Below are positions 52,901 to 60,827 of a stretch of DNA of 60,827 nucleotides, one piece after another. This stretch comes from a bacterium (GTDB taxonomy: Bacteria; Latescibacterota; Latescibacteria; Latescibacterales; Latescibacteraceae). The notes under the pieces were generated by a model. That model was not told where the DNA came from and ran no database searches. It worked only from the letters and a program-made list of their open reading frames with translations. The stretch covers positions 1 to 60,827 of the forward strand of contig JAJFUH010000042.1 of the NCBI GenBank assembly GCA_021372535.1. The letters run 5' to 3'. Every line of letters starts with the position of its first letter. Positions within the stretch are counted from its first letter, which is position 1. A program made the position numbers and the translations under genes.

Positions 52901-55870
52901 GATATATACTCCATCGAGGATATCGCGCAACTGATTTTCGACCTGAAGACAGCCAATCCGCAGGCGCGGGTATCGGTCAAGCTTGTTTCCGAAGCCGGGG
53001 TAGGCACGGTTGCTGCGGGTGTGGTGAAAGCCAAAGCTGATACCGTCGTGATTTCGGGGTGTGACGGCGGAACGGGCGCTTCACCTCTTACATCTATCAA
53101 ACACGCCGGTCTTCCATGGGAACTCGGGCTCGCGGAAACACAGCAGACGCTCGTTTTGAATAATCTCCGCCACACTGTTCGCATTCATGTCGACGGCCAG
53201 ATGCGGACAGGCCGCGACCTCGCAATTGCCGCGCTCCTTGGAGCTGATGAGTTCGGATTCGGAACGCTGACGCTCGTTTCGATCGGGTGCGTACTCCTTC
53301 GTAAATGTCATCTCAATGCCTGTTCCGTGGGCGTGGCAACTCAGGACCCGAAACTCAGGGCGCATTTCGCAGGTAAACCGGAATATGTCGAAAACATGAT
53401 GCGCTTTCTCGCGCAGGAGCTCCGTGAGCACATGGCTCAGCTCGGATTCAAAACGCTGGACGAGATGATCGGCCGCACGGAGATGCTCGGTGTGCGGCCG
53501 GACATAAGCCATTACAAGGCTAAAACAATTGATTTCAGCGGAATTCTGGCTCCTGTCGGAAACGATGACAGAACTAAGATATATAACAGCTTAAAACACA
53601 CGAATCCGGCGGAAGTATCCTCCCTGGACGAAGCGATACTCTCGGCAGCTCAACCGGCGCTTGAAAACGGCAATAAGGTTTCTTTTTCATCGACGATACG
53701 GAATGTGAACCGCACCGCCGGAACACGGCTCAGCTCCGAAATCATCAGGCGTTATGGAGACAGGGGGCTTCCGGATGATACGATAAGCATACGGCTTACC
53801 GGAACCGCAGGCCAGAGCTTCGGAGCGTTTCTTGCTCCGGGCGTTACAATGCACCTTGAAGGCAATGCCAACGATTATACGGGTAAAGGACTGTCCGGAG
53901 GTAAGATCATTGTCGTACCGCCCGAAAAAACCACATTCCTTCCCTGGGAAAACGTCATTGTCGGCAACACTGTCCTGTACGGCGCCACAAGCGGTGAGGC
54001 TTACTTTTACGGGACAGCCGGGGAACGATTCGCCGTCCGCAACAGCGGCGCGATTGCCATGGCCGAAGGAGTCGGGGATCACGGCTGCGAATACATGACC
54101 GGCGGCATCGTCGTCATCCTCGGGGAAACAGGAAACAACTTCGCTGCGGGCATGAGCGGAGGCATAGCATTCGTCTACAACGAATCGGAGATGTTCGACA
54201 CACGGTGCAATATGGACATGGTCGATATAGAAAGCGTCGAGACCGTGGCGGATGAAACGCTCCTGCGGAATCTGCTGGAAAAATATCATGCCTATACACA
54301 GAGTATCCGTGCGAAAACGATCCTCGATAACTGGGAATCGTCACTCCCGCTCTTTGCCAAGGTAATGCCCGTCGACTACCGGCTCTCGCTCCAGCGCATC
54401 CAGTACGAGGAAGACCCGGACAATGAAACCCTGTCCGCAACCGAAGAGGTCTTCATGCCGAGCTATATGGAACACAAACGGAAAGACCCTCCGAAACGTC
54501 CTGTCGAACAGCGTATCCTCGATTACCATGAAGTCGAGGAGCGGCTTCCGGCCAGGGATGTTGAAATTCAGGCATCACGGTGCAGGGACTGCGGTATCCC
54601 CTATTGCCACAGTTTCGGGTGCCCGGTAAACAACAGAATCCCGGACTGGAATCTCCTCGTGACCGGGGGTTCATGGCGCAGCGCTCTGGAGATACTCCAT
54701 ACATGCAACAATTTTCCGGAAATCACCGGAAGAGTCTGCCCCGCCCCGTGCGAGGAGGCATGCACGCTTTCGATCAACATGCCCCCCGTATCGATACGTC
54801 ATGTCGAGCTGCAGATAGTCGAGCGCGGGTGGGAAAACGGATGGATAACACCGAAACCAGCCCTTTCCGTAACCGGGAAAAAAGTGGCGGTGATCGGCTC
54901 GGGACCCGCCGGACTCGCAGCTGCCCAGCAGCTTGCACGCAGGGGTCACTCGGTGACCGTTTTTGAAAAAAGCTGCCGTATTGGCGGCATGCTTCGATTC
55001 GGAATCCCCGATTTCAAGCTCGAAAAACGGGTGCTCGACCGCCGTCTCGACCAGATGAGCGCGGAGGGCGTTTCCTTCGAGGTCAATGTCAATGCCGGAG
55101 TCGATCTCTCCGCCGGATACCTCCTCAGATCGTTCGATGCGGTCGTCATCACAACCGGATCGAGAGAACCGCGGGACCTCAAACTGCCGGGCCGTGAGCT
55201 GAACGGCATTTCTTTCGCCCTCGATTTCCTTACCGGACAGAACAAGGAAAATGCCGGTATTCAAATACCCGAAGCCGGGAAAATTTCGGCGAACGGTAAA
55301 AACGTGCTCGTTATCGGCGGCGGAGACACGGGATCGGACTGTGTGGGCACAAGCCGCCGTCAGGGGGCACATGCCATCCGCCAGATCGAAATCCTCCCGA
55401 AACCGGCGGAATCGCGTACTCCCGACAACCCCTGGCCTCACTGGCCGAACACTATGCGGACATCGTCATCCCATGAAGAGGGGTGCGAACGGTTCTGGGG
55501 GATTCTGACGAAGGAATTCACCGGCGGGAATGGCGGGGTATCCTCGGTTCGCATGGCAAAAGTCGAGTGGACGAAAAATAATGGCGTTCAGGAATATCGT
55601 GAGATTCCCGGTTCCGATTTCGAGATCGAGGCCGATCTCGTCCTGCTCGCGACAGGATTTCTTCATGCGGAGCACGGCCCGCTCATCGGGGAGTTGGGGC
55701 TGAAAACCGACAAGCGGGGCAATATCGAGGTCGATACGAACATGATGACATCGACGCCGGGGGTATTCGCAGCCGGTGACTGCGTATCGGGCGCATCGCT
55801 CGTGGTACGCGCCATCAGCCAGGGCAGAAAGGCAGCCGGGGCCGTCGATACATTTCTGACCGATATCTGA
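49901..55870 (+). CDS. gltB: fused glutamate synthase, GltB-GltD in one chain
   Basis: 1989 aa. GltB part: Cys23 (HDSCGVGF), the N-terminal nucleophile after propeptide removal; a class II amidotransferase to about 430; an FMN barrel (about 840-1200: SNSGEGGEDPRRF, GAKPGEGGQLPGHKV, SGCDGGTGASPLTS) with the 3Fe-4S ligands in CVLLRKCHLNAC; and a GXGXG domain to about 1480. GltD part from about 1515: cysteines in RCRDCGIPYC and CPAPCEEAC for 4Fe-4S clusters, then FAD (VAVIGSGPAGLAAAQQ) and NADPH (VLVIGGGDTGSD) sites. It makes two glutamates from glutamine and 2-oxoglutarate. TTG start fixed by AAGGAG 10 bases upstream. In most bacteria these are two genes; the fusion is like plant and fungal NADH-GOGAT. 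Confidence 0.95.
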   Translation: MNNYYDLKQSKGLYNPYFEHDSCGVGFVARMNGTPDHSIIRDSIRILLNLEHRGAVGSDLATGDGAGLLTEIPDLFLRHRCSDQGFELPEKGDYGVGMIFLPAHDKRAESCISTIERIAGEERCDVIGWRNVPVSPCSIGDIARSSQPVIRQIFLSRGPWELDAFERKLYVIRRRIENSINAYSGTEMSQFYIVSLSSRTLNYKGFMNGKDLPCFYPDLEDEDFTSAFSIIHQRYSTNTFPSWSLAHPFRILAHNGEINTLSGNKNHMASREADLASRVFGEDIEKIKPVILPGGSDSSSFDNVLEMLVMAGRSLPHAVMMMIPEAWGSKYLMGEDKRAFYEYHAAFMEPWDGPAALVFTDGRYLGATLDRNGLRPARYTITKDGTVVLASEAGVLEFPDDRIRSHGRLQPGKMFLLDMERSRIIPDNVIKARICRQRPYRHWVKNNRIELKGLSVSTVIPPEDPAILRRKQIAFGYTEEELKMILAPMGNHGQEPVGSMGDDTPLAVLSNRPQLLFSYFRQLFAQVTNPPIDPLREELVMSLMRFSGREKNLLDETPEHCRQLKIHHPILTPEDMKRLRTVQHPDITVGEIDILFPSGGDGDMLRSSLESCFQQAERHIENGVSFLILTDRNMDEEHAPIPVLLAASGLHHHLIRKGKRSFVSIIAETGEAREIMHFALLIGFGASAVCPHLAFSTIRQISESGIYEKPVNAEMAADAYITALKKGLMKTMSRIGISTIRSYFGAQIFEAVGLSRELVDTYFCGTVSRIGGIGLNEIAHETLARYRNAYEHEVTGETLLNSGGAYQTRVGGEKHLWAPEAIAVFQQAVKLNDYTLFKKYSAIINNQTDEPVTLRSLLQFKKGNPVPIAEVEPVESIIRRFASSAMSMGSISREAHETIAIAMNRLGARSNSGEGGEDPRRFKPSDDGNNRCSAIKQVASARFGVTMNYLASAQELQIKIAQGAKPGEGGQLPGHKVSREIAEIRHSTPGVTLISPPPHHDIYSIEDIAQLIFDLKTANPQARVSVKLVSEAGVGTVAAGVVKAKADTVVISGCDGGTGASPLTSIKHAGLPWELGLAETQQTLVLNNLRHTVRIHVDGQMRTGRDLAIAALLGADEFGFGTLTLVSIGCVLLRKCHLNACSVGVATQDPKLRAHFAGKPEYVENMMRFLAQELREHMAQLGFKTLDEMIGRTEMLGVRPDISHYKAKTIDFSGILAPVGNDDRTKIYNSLKHTNPAEVSSLDEAILSAAQPALENGNKVSFSSTIRNVNRTAGTRLSSEIIRRYGDRGLPDDTISIRLTGTAGQSFGAFLAPGVTMHLEGNANDYTGKGLSGGKIIVVPPEKTTFLPWENVIVGNTVLYGATSGEAYFYGTAGERFAVRNSGAIAMAEGVGDHGCEYMTGGIVVILGETGNNFAAGMSGGIAFVYNESEMFDTRCNMDMVDIESVETVADETLLRNLLEKYHAYTQSIRAKTILDNWESSLPLFAKVMPVDYRLSLQRIQYEEDPDNETLSATEEVFMPSYMEHKRKDPPKRPVEQRILDYHEVEERLPARDVEIQASRCRDCGIPYCHSFGCPVNNRIPDWNLLVTGGSWRSALEILHTCNNFPEITGRVCPAPCEEACTLSINMPPVSIRHVELQIVERGWENGWITPKPALSVTGKKVAVIGSGPAGLAAAQQLARRGHSVTVFEKSCRIGGMLRFGIPDFKLEKRVLDRRLDQMSAEGVSFEVNVNAGVDLSAGYLLRSFDAVVITTGSREPRDLKLPGRELNGISFALDFLTGQNKENAGIQIPEAGKISANGKNVLVIGGGDTGSDCVGTSRRQGAHAIRQIEILPKPAESRTPDNPWPHWPNTMRTSSSHEEGCERFWGILTKEFTGGNGGVSSVRMAKVEWTKNNGVQEYREIPGSDFEIEADLVLLATGFLHAEHGPLIGELGLKTDKRGNIEVDTNMMTSTPGVFAAGDCVSGASLVVRAISQGRKAAGAVDTFLTDI

Positions 55871-55879
55871 TATACGGTT

Positions 55880-57493
55880 TCATGAAAAAATGATATAGAG
55901 CGTAACCATAGTTACAAAAAGCAGCGCGGAAAGAAGCTTGTAATTCCCGAGCCCGGGCCATGCTTTTCCCCGCAGAGCTTCGAGGGGATTTTTCCATACA
56001 AGGGATCTGCTTTCCTCGGTATGCCGGTGCGGTTTCCATAACGAGATGAGCACCATGATGCATAGACATATCACAAACAGGTAGAATGTCGACATCATGG
56101 GCGGAATATTCCATCCGGTTTTATCCTTGAACCAGTCCATCAGAAAAACGAAAAATCCCATCACCGAACCACTCCACAACGTTGCCTGAGCACCGCTCGA
56201 TGATGCACGCTGCCAGAAAACGCCGGTAATGAACACTACGGTGATCGGCGGGGCAATGTAACAGATAATCGCGGTAATTCCCTGGAAAATACTCTGAAAG
56301 TGGCTCACGAACGGAGACCAGATGATAGCTCCGATCATGGCGACAAAGGTGGCAATACGACCGATAATGACGAGTCGTCGCTCCGGTGTTTCGGGATGCC
56401 ATCGCCCGTAGATATCGTAACTGAACAGTGTCGCAATCGAGTTCAGCGCACCCGAGACCGTGCTCATGAGCGCCGCGAGAAGCGCCGCCGCGACAATACC
56501 CTTGAGTCCTATCGGCAGAAGATGACTGATCATGAAGGCGTAGGTATCCGCCGAATCGGTAAGCTCGTTAGGAAGCACACCTTTATTAATAAGCCCGAGA
56601 CAGAGTAGTCCGGGGAGCACGAAAATGAATACGGGGAGAATTTTGATGAATCCCGCAAAGAGCGGCCCGACCCGGGCATGATTCTCATCCCGGGCTCCGA
56701 GAACGCGCTGGACGATGGTCTGATCTGCGCACCAGTACCAGAGACCGATAATCGGATAACCGAGGAACACCGAATACCACGGTAATCCGGAGTGATCATC
56801 TGCCGAACGGAGAATCGTAAGCATTACCGGGTTGACATGGACGGAAAGTTCGGACCAGCCACCGAGCTTGAAATATGCGATGGATGTGATACATACGGCG
56901 CCGATTATCAATACTATTGTCTGGATCGATTCGGTCAGAACGACCGCAAGAAGACCCCCGATAATGGTATAGAGGCCGGTAAGAATTGAAATGGAGATGA
57001 TGCTCACCAGGATATCGATTCCGAAAAGCCCCCTCAGAACAACTGCGCCGGTATAGAGTGAAAATCCTATATGAATAAAGACCGCGGAGATGATGGACAG
57101 TATCGCAAGCCAGTCGCGGCAGGGGCGGCTGTAACGTTTTTCGAGAAAATCGGGTAACGTCGCCACATTGGAACGGATATAAAACGGGGCGAAAAAGAGC
57201 GCGAGCGCGATCAGGGTGAACGCCGCCATCCATTCGAAATTACCGTACGCGAGGCCGTTCACATACCCTTCCTGCGCGAGGCTTACGAGATGTATGGTCG
57301 ATATATTGGTCGAGAACAGCGCAAGGCCGATTATCGGCCACGAGAGGGATTTGTTTGCCAGAAAATATCCCTTCCCCTCCGTCACAGTCCGCTTTCGCAA
57401 ACCGGCCCAGCAGCCCAGGCCGACAATACCGACAAGGTATGCAACTATAATCACAAGGTCGATGGGATGAATAGCGAGTGATACTCCGTTCAT
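55880..57493 (-). CDS. SGLT-type sodium/sugar symporter
   Basis: 537 aa, 14 membrane helices, SSS family close to vSGLT: LVIIVAYLVGIVGLGCW, GYFLANKSLSWPIIGLALFSTNISTIHLV, GLAYGNFEWMA, GLYTIIGGLLAVVLTESIQT and AALLAALMSTVSGALNSIATLFSYDIY. The latter holds the helix-8 serines of the sodium site; YWCADQTIVQRVLGA is typical of sugar carriers. The start at 57493 follows GGGAAG and removes 30 charged residues that do not look like a signal. It would import a free sugar with Na+. Stop codon lies 10 bases from the convergent glutamate synthase stop. Confidence 0.9.
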   Translation of the reverse strand: MNGVSLAIHPIDLVIIVAYLVGIVGLGCWAGLRKRTVTEGKGYFLANKSLSWPIIGLALFSTNISTIHLVSLAQEGYVNGLAYGNFEWMAAFTLIALALFFAPFYIRSNVATLPDFLEKRYSRPCRDWLAILSIISAVFIHIGFSLYTGAVVLRGLFGIDILVSIISISILTGLYTIIGGLLAVVLTESIQTIVLIIGAVCITSIAYFKLGGWSELSVHVNPVMLTILRSADDHSGLPWYSVFLGYPIIGLWYWCADQTIVQRVLGARDENHARVGPLFAGFIKILPVFIFVLPGLLCLGLINKGVLPNELTDSADTYAFMISHLLPIGLKGIVAAALLAALMSTVSGALNSIATLFSYDIYGRWHPETPERRLVIIGRIATFVAMIGAIIWSPFVSHFQSIFQGITAIICYIAPPITVVFITGVFWQRASSSGAQATLWSGSVMGFFVFLMDWFKDKTGWNIPPMMSTFYLFVICLCIMVLISLWKPHRHTEESRSLVWKNPLEALRGKAWPGLGNYKLLSALLFVTMVTLYIIFS

Positions 57494-57865
57494 ACGATAC
57501 TTCCCTTCACGTGTATGGATGGATTTATTTCTTATAGAGCGATAATTTCCGAGTTCTGCGGTTCTACCTTCTTTTATATCCATTTACATGATTGAAGTCA
57601 AGCACGATTATTGAGTAAAATAAATTTTATCCGGTCATGTTTTGATATACCAGACAGTGCTCTTAAACAAAAAACGGGTTTACAGACAGGACTGCCGTTT
57701 ATATCTTTTTCATTGTACTGTCACGCTATATTGTGTAATGTTACTTATGTGGTGCAATCAGTGACAGGATATAGTCATGTTATTCATCGGATTCTTTTTT
57801 ATTCAGCCGTCAATAGACAAGATACATATGATATTTGTTGTCATTCCAGACAGGAGAACAACGGC
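57494..57865. other. 372-base divergent spacer
   Basis: No gene is called; the in-frame upstream extension of the plus-strand lyase gene reads as non-coding (no signal, no family match). It should hold promoters for both divergent genes. No clear hairpin or operator was found. Confidence 0.4.
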
Positions 57866-60508
57866 ATGCAGCCCGGAAAAATTCATCTCACGGGTACGTA
57901 TCGTAAAAAGCTGAAAAACGCTTTTATCACGGCGCGCACTAATACTCCGCTTCTTCATTTTTTCATCGCCCTCAATCTGATTACATGCACAGTATGGTTA
58001 CTGTCTGCGGGACATTGCCGCGCCGGAGAGACAGCGGTATGGGGTTTCGAGTCCGGGCTTTCCGGATGGAAGCCGTCTGATAAAACGATGACCGTATCAC
58101 GATCCGAAGGCAACGAAGCCCCTGATAGCGGCGGGCCTTTTCTGCGAATCAGAGGCACTGTCCATGGTGGATCGACGCTCGCCATATCCGAACGGAAACC
58201 GATGAACGGATTTCAGCATTACCGCATATCCGCATGGGTTCGTATCGATACGGTAACCGTAATCAGGCCGAACCCGTTTTCGAATTTACCGGTTCCCTGC
58301 ATTCACTGTGAATTCATGACATCGGACACGAAAAGCTCGCTCGGAGTGATTTCAGTATCCGATTACTCGATGCTGTTCACCGGACAGTGGACCCGTCTTA
58401 CCGGGGAGCTCCGCGCACCATGGGGAACGGAATTCTGCAGACTGTCGGTCGTAATGGGAACCACCTCATGGATGAAACCGGATGACATGGTTAAGATGGA
58501 TGTATCGGTGGACACCATCACTGTCGAACCGATTCCCCATTATACGGTCGATGAGAAATACCGTCTCGATCCTCTTCCCCAATCCCTCGAAAAGGTACGG
58601 GGCATTCATCCGCGGATTTTTCTCAACAGCAAAAAAATTACCGAATTGCGTGCAAAAACCGGCGGCGAGTATGCCCATTTCCGGAGCGAACTCCTCAGTC
58701 AGGCCAACGAGCTCGTTAAAAGCGGGCCTCCGAAATATACGAGCTACGATGACGGCAGGTATGACGAACAGTGGTGGGAGGTCAATGTCGGAAACTCGCT
58801 GTCAACGCTTGCCATGGCTTGTGTTCTGACCGGAGACAGGCGATACCTCGACAGCGTCCGCGACTGGGCGCGGACTTCCTGTGCATATACGACATGGGGG
58901 TTTGGATGGATAGACGGCATGGACTGCGCCACCGGGCACCAGCTTTTCGGGCTCGGCCTTGTCTATGACTGGTGTTACGACAGCCTCGACAAGGAAACGC
59001 TCGGCATCATTCGTGCGACGCTCATACGTCGTGCGGCTGCGATGTTCAACGCTGCAACTAAAGGGAGAATCGTCCCCGACCGCGAAGAATATAGGATACA
59101 TCCCTGGCCCGAATGGGACGAGGCGTATCTCCAGAATCACCTGTGGGTCAATACATCGGGCCTGGCCGTTGCAGGGCTTGCGCTGTTCGACGAGGTCGGA
59201 GAGGCATCGCAGTGGATCGGCTTCACCCTCGACAGATACGGACGAACGATGAAAATGCTCGGGCCGGACGGCGCCAGTCATGAAGGAATCAATTACTGGA
59301 GCTACGGCATCGAACACCTCCTCAAGTTCATGTACTGCGCCCGTGAACTGCTCGGTGCCGACATGTACGATAACGAGTGGTTCCGTAATACCGCCCGATA
59401 CCGTCTCTACACCTCCCTCCCGAGACATGCATGGGCTCGCGGCAATACTGCGGTCGATTACGGCGACAGTTACCGCAAGGACTCCTACGGCGCCGATTAC
59501 CAGCTGCGGGCGCTGGCTGGAGAGTATCGCGACGGTTATGCGCAGTGGCTGGCTGATGAACTCGACAGCGCCGATGTGCTCTTTCCGTACACCCAGTGGC
59601 TCAACCTGATCTGGTATGACCCTTCGGTTCCCGCACAATCTCCGTCAGACCTGCCCACGTTATTTCACTTTACCGACATGGACTTCGTATCCGCGCGGTC
59701 GGACTGGTCGGGCGACGAATCGTTCGTATTCTTCAAGTGCGGTCCGTACATCGGTCATAAAGCCATTCAGGAGATGGTGTATTGTCCTTCCTCGGCTCAT
59801 CATACCCACCCCGACCAGAACCACTTCATCCTCTTCGGCGATGGAGAATGGCTCATCCGTGACGATGGCAACTACGGCAAGTACACCGGTCAGCACAATA
59901 CCCTGCTCATCGATGGGAAAGAACAGCTCGGCGGCGGTGATTCCATTCTCGATGCCGTGACGCTCCACGCAAAAAAGGCCCGACCACATATACTCCGAGC
60001 CGAATCGACACCCGGACTCGATCACATCACGGGCGATGCCACGGAGGCATATCCACGGAATTCGGGCCTGCAACGGTTTGTGCGGCATTTTCTGTTCATA
60101 AAGCCGGATGTTCTCATAGTTGCGGACGATATTGTACTCGACAATGCCCATGATCTGGAGCTCCGTTTCCATCCCGAACAACAGAAGGCTGAGCAGAACG
60201 ATAATGTCTTTATCATGCGGGGACAACAGGCTGTTCTGCGTCTCGACCTGCTGACACCCGACGGTATCGAGATGAGCGCCGAAATGCTCGAAGCAATCCG
60301 CCGGAACTATGAGAAAGACCCCTATTATACCATTATGATGAAAACGCATCGCAATGTATGGCGAAATGCCGTTGCCATGTCATGGTCGAAATCAGCCACC
60401 CGGCCGGTTACGGTGAATCTCAGCCAAGACGGGAATAACTGGAAATTTGATGTCGAAGGAAAAACCGTTGTGCTGAACTGGTCGACAGGAACGGCTGAAT
60501 TGAAATGA
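57866..60508 (+). CDS. secreted heparinase II/III-type lyase with N-terminal sandwich domain
   Basis: 880 aa. A hydrophobic stretch at about 31-52 (FFIALNLITCTVWLLSAG) ending near CRAGETA acts as signal peptide. Next is a carbohydrate-binding-type sandwich (about 55-225: AVWGFESGLSGWKPSDKT, FQHYRISAWVRIDT), then a toroid (IHPRIFLNSKKITELRAKTG, GFGWIDGMDCATGHQLFGLG, SHEGINYWSYGIEHLLKFM) and a heparinase-type sandwich with SSAHHTHPDQNHFILFGDGEW. The Asn-His-Phe of this motif and Tyr in YWSYG are candidate catalytic residues. AGGAG 9 bases before the ATG at 57866 fixes the start. It is larger than the other lyase of the window and shares its domain order, so the two are distant paralogues. Confidence 0.86.
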   Translation: MQPGKIHLTGTYRKKLKNAFITARTNTPLLHFFIALNLITCTVWLLSAGHCRAGETAVWGFESGLSGWKPSDKTMTVSRSEGNEAPDSGGPFLRIRGTVHGGSTLAISERKPMNGFQHYRISAWVRIDTVTVIRPNPFSNLPVPCIHCEFMTSDTKSSLGVISVSDYSMLFTGQWTRLTGELRAPWGTEFCRLSVVMGTTSWMKPDDMVKMDVSVDTITVEPIPHYTVDEKYRLDPLPQSLEKVRGIHPRIFLNSKKITELRAKTGGEYAHFRSELLSQANELVKSGPPKYTSYDDGRYDEQWWEVNVGNSLSTLAMACVLTGDRRYLDSVRDWARTSCAYTTWGFGWIDGMDCATGHQLFGLGLVYDWCYDSLDKETLGIIRATLIRRAAAMFNAATKGRIVPDREEYRIHPWPEWDEAYLQNHLWVNTSGLAVAGLALFDEVGEASQWIGFTLDRYGRTMKMLGPDGASHEGINYWSYGIEHLLKFMYCARELLGADMYDNEWFRNTARYRLYTSLPRHAWARGNTAVDYGDSYRKDSYGADYQLRALAGEYRDGYAQWLADELDSADVLFPYTQWLNLIWYDPSVPAQSPSDLPTLFHFTDMDFVSARSDWSGDESFVFFKCGPYIGHKAIQEMVYCPSSAHHTHPDQNHFILFGDGEWLIRDDGNYGKYTGQHNTLLIDGKEQLGGGDSILDAVTLHAKKARPHILRAESTPGLDHITGDATEAYPRNSGLQRFVRHFLFIKPDVLIVADDIVLDNAHDLELRFHPEQQKAEQNDNVFIMRGQQAVLRLDLLTPDGIEMSAEMLEAIRRNYEKDPYYTIMMKTHRNVWRNAVAMSWSKSATRPVTVNLSQDGNNWKFDVEGKTVVLNWSTGTAELK

Positions 60509-60512
60509 GTTG

Positions 60513-60547
60513 AGAGGGGCAGAGAGACATAGGGACAGAGGGGCAAG
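60513..60547. repeat. purine-rich degenerate short-unit repeat
   Basis: GAGAGGGGCAGAGAGACA and AGGGACAGAGGGGCAAG units start 5 bases after the lyase stop codon, the third member of the family also seen at 19.72 kb and 43.06 kb. Confidence 0.65.
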
Positions 60548-60583
60548 TTATTGAGATGAATAAAGTATTATGTATGTTGTTGT

Positions 60584-60680
60584 AAATAAACTTCATAACC
60601 ATGGATGGTCACAACGAAGGATGAAAATGTATTTTCAGATAAATATTGAGTTTTTCTCCGCATCTCCGTGTCTCCGTGGT
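60584..60680. repeat. dispersed intergenic repeat, copy B
   Basis: AATAAACTTCATAACCATGG, then GGTCACAACGAAGGATGAAAAT, then TTTTTCTCCG and TCTCCGTGTCTCCGTGG. Same block order as 37108-37190. The right part resembles the reverse complement of AACCACAAAGACACGAAGAC at 21051-21071. Confidence 0.75.
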
Positions 60681-60693
60681 TAAATTAATGAAC

Positions 60694-60718
60694 TACCCCG
60701 CAGCAGAGCTGCGAGGTA
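60694..60718. repeat. subterminal hairpin of an IS200/IS605-like element
   Basis: TACCCCGCAGC pairs with GCTGCGAGGTA over a 3-base loop with one mismatch. Hairpins at this position and of this shape are recognised by Y1-type transposases at the ends of IS200/IS605 elements. It lies 9 bases beyond the stop of the partial transposase gene. Confidence 0.6.
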
Positions 60719-60726
60719 TCAAACTC

Positions 60727-60827
60727 TCACCCAAGGCCATCAAGAAATGAGAGTTGTGCATCATAGATTTGTTTGTACTGTTTACCTTGTTTTTCAACAT
60801 AGTTGCGTATCACTTCTTCATTGCCAT
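60727..60827 (-). CDS. IS200/IS605-like transposase, C-terminal end (partial)
   Basis: The last 32 codons of a minus-strand gene cut by the window edge: GNEEVIRNYVEKQGKQYKQI, then YDAQLSFLDGLG and a TGA stop. The EEVIRxYVExQG helix matches the C-terminal end of Y1 (TnpA) transposases of IS200/IS605 elements, and the downstream hairpin supports this. Most of the gene lies outside, so the call is tentative. Confidence 0.5.
   Translation of the reverse strand, partial: GNEEVIRNYVEKQGKQYKQIYDAQLSFLDGLG

Noticed and set aside
57611-57865. Upstream extension of the second heparinase-type gene
   Set aside because: The ATG at 57866 has an AGGAG site and leads into the signal peptide; the extension has neither.

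Overview
The window reads as part of a glycan-degrading, probably anaerobic or facultative, Gram-negative bacterium. The evidence is a TonB-dependent receptor with an N-terminal carboxypeptidase-like regulatory domain, many lipoprotein, Sec and Tat export signals, and dense sets of Gfo/Idh/MocA oxidoreductases, DUF1080, DUF4434 and DUF4861 proteins, uroporphyrinogen-decarboxylase-like enzymes and sodium:solute symporters. This mix is typical of the FCB/PVC lineages (for example Latescibacterota-like or Planctomycetes-like genomes). No SusD partner accompanies the TonB receptor, which argues against a classical Bacteroidetes PUL. The taxonomic placement is inference. I see no rRNA, tRNA or CRISPR array.

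Layout. 1-6.8 kb (+ strand): a LarA-family 2-hydroxy-acid racemase, an SDR dehydrogenase, an orphan HicB-like gene, a HAD hydrolase, a PaaI-type thioesterase, an Nramp-fold transporter lacking the usual metal ligands, and a GH29 alpha-L-fucosidase. 6.9-18.3 kb (- strand): a UROD-like enzyme, an isoprenylcysteine-methyltransferase-like membrane protein, a complete TRAP transporter (P, Q, M), an exported SIS-like protein, an Ldh2-type dehydrogenase and a giant LamG-containing secreted protein. 18.6-27.7 kb: a BNR-repeat sialidase-like protein (+), then on the minus strand an anaerobic sulfatase-maturase with a SEC-C tail, an exported TIM-barrel/DUF1080 fusion, two Gfo/Idh/MocA proteins, an MFS nucleoside/sugar permease and a DoxX membrane protein. 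28.4-40.1 kb (- strand): a GH106-like alpha-L-rhamnosidase, a kelch protein coupled to a DUF4434 protein, a sodium symporter and two DUF4861 proteins. 40.6-44.8 kb (+): the TonB receptor, a toxin-antitoxin remnant whose toxin carries two in-frame stops, a HEPN-like protein and a second orphan HicB. 45-60.8 kb: two heparinase II/III-type lyases, a UPF0316 membrane protein, a second UROD-like enzyme, L-rhamnose mutarotase, a natural GltB-GltD glutamate synthase fusion, an SGLT-type symporter and the end of an IS200/IS605-like transposase.

How the parts fit. Fucosidase, rhamnosidase, sialidase-like protein, two heparinase-type lyases, rhamnose mutarotase and several sugar or sugar-acid transporters point to breakdown of rhamnose-, fucose- and uronate-containing (possibly sulfated) polysaccharides. 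LarA, the SDR and the TRAP/Ldh2 set suggest handling of released sugar acids. The TIM/DUF1080, Gfo/Idh and DoxX cluster looks like an oxidative (3-keto-sugar) route of glycoside cleavage, possibly with an exported oxidoreductase passing electrons to the membrane. This last model is the most interesting candidate system here and is inference from families and gene order.

Intergenic DNA is rich in dispersed repeats: a 95-bp element with inverted termini, several perfect or near-perfect palindromes, a purine-rich repeat directly after three plus-strand genes, and two repeat pairs.
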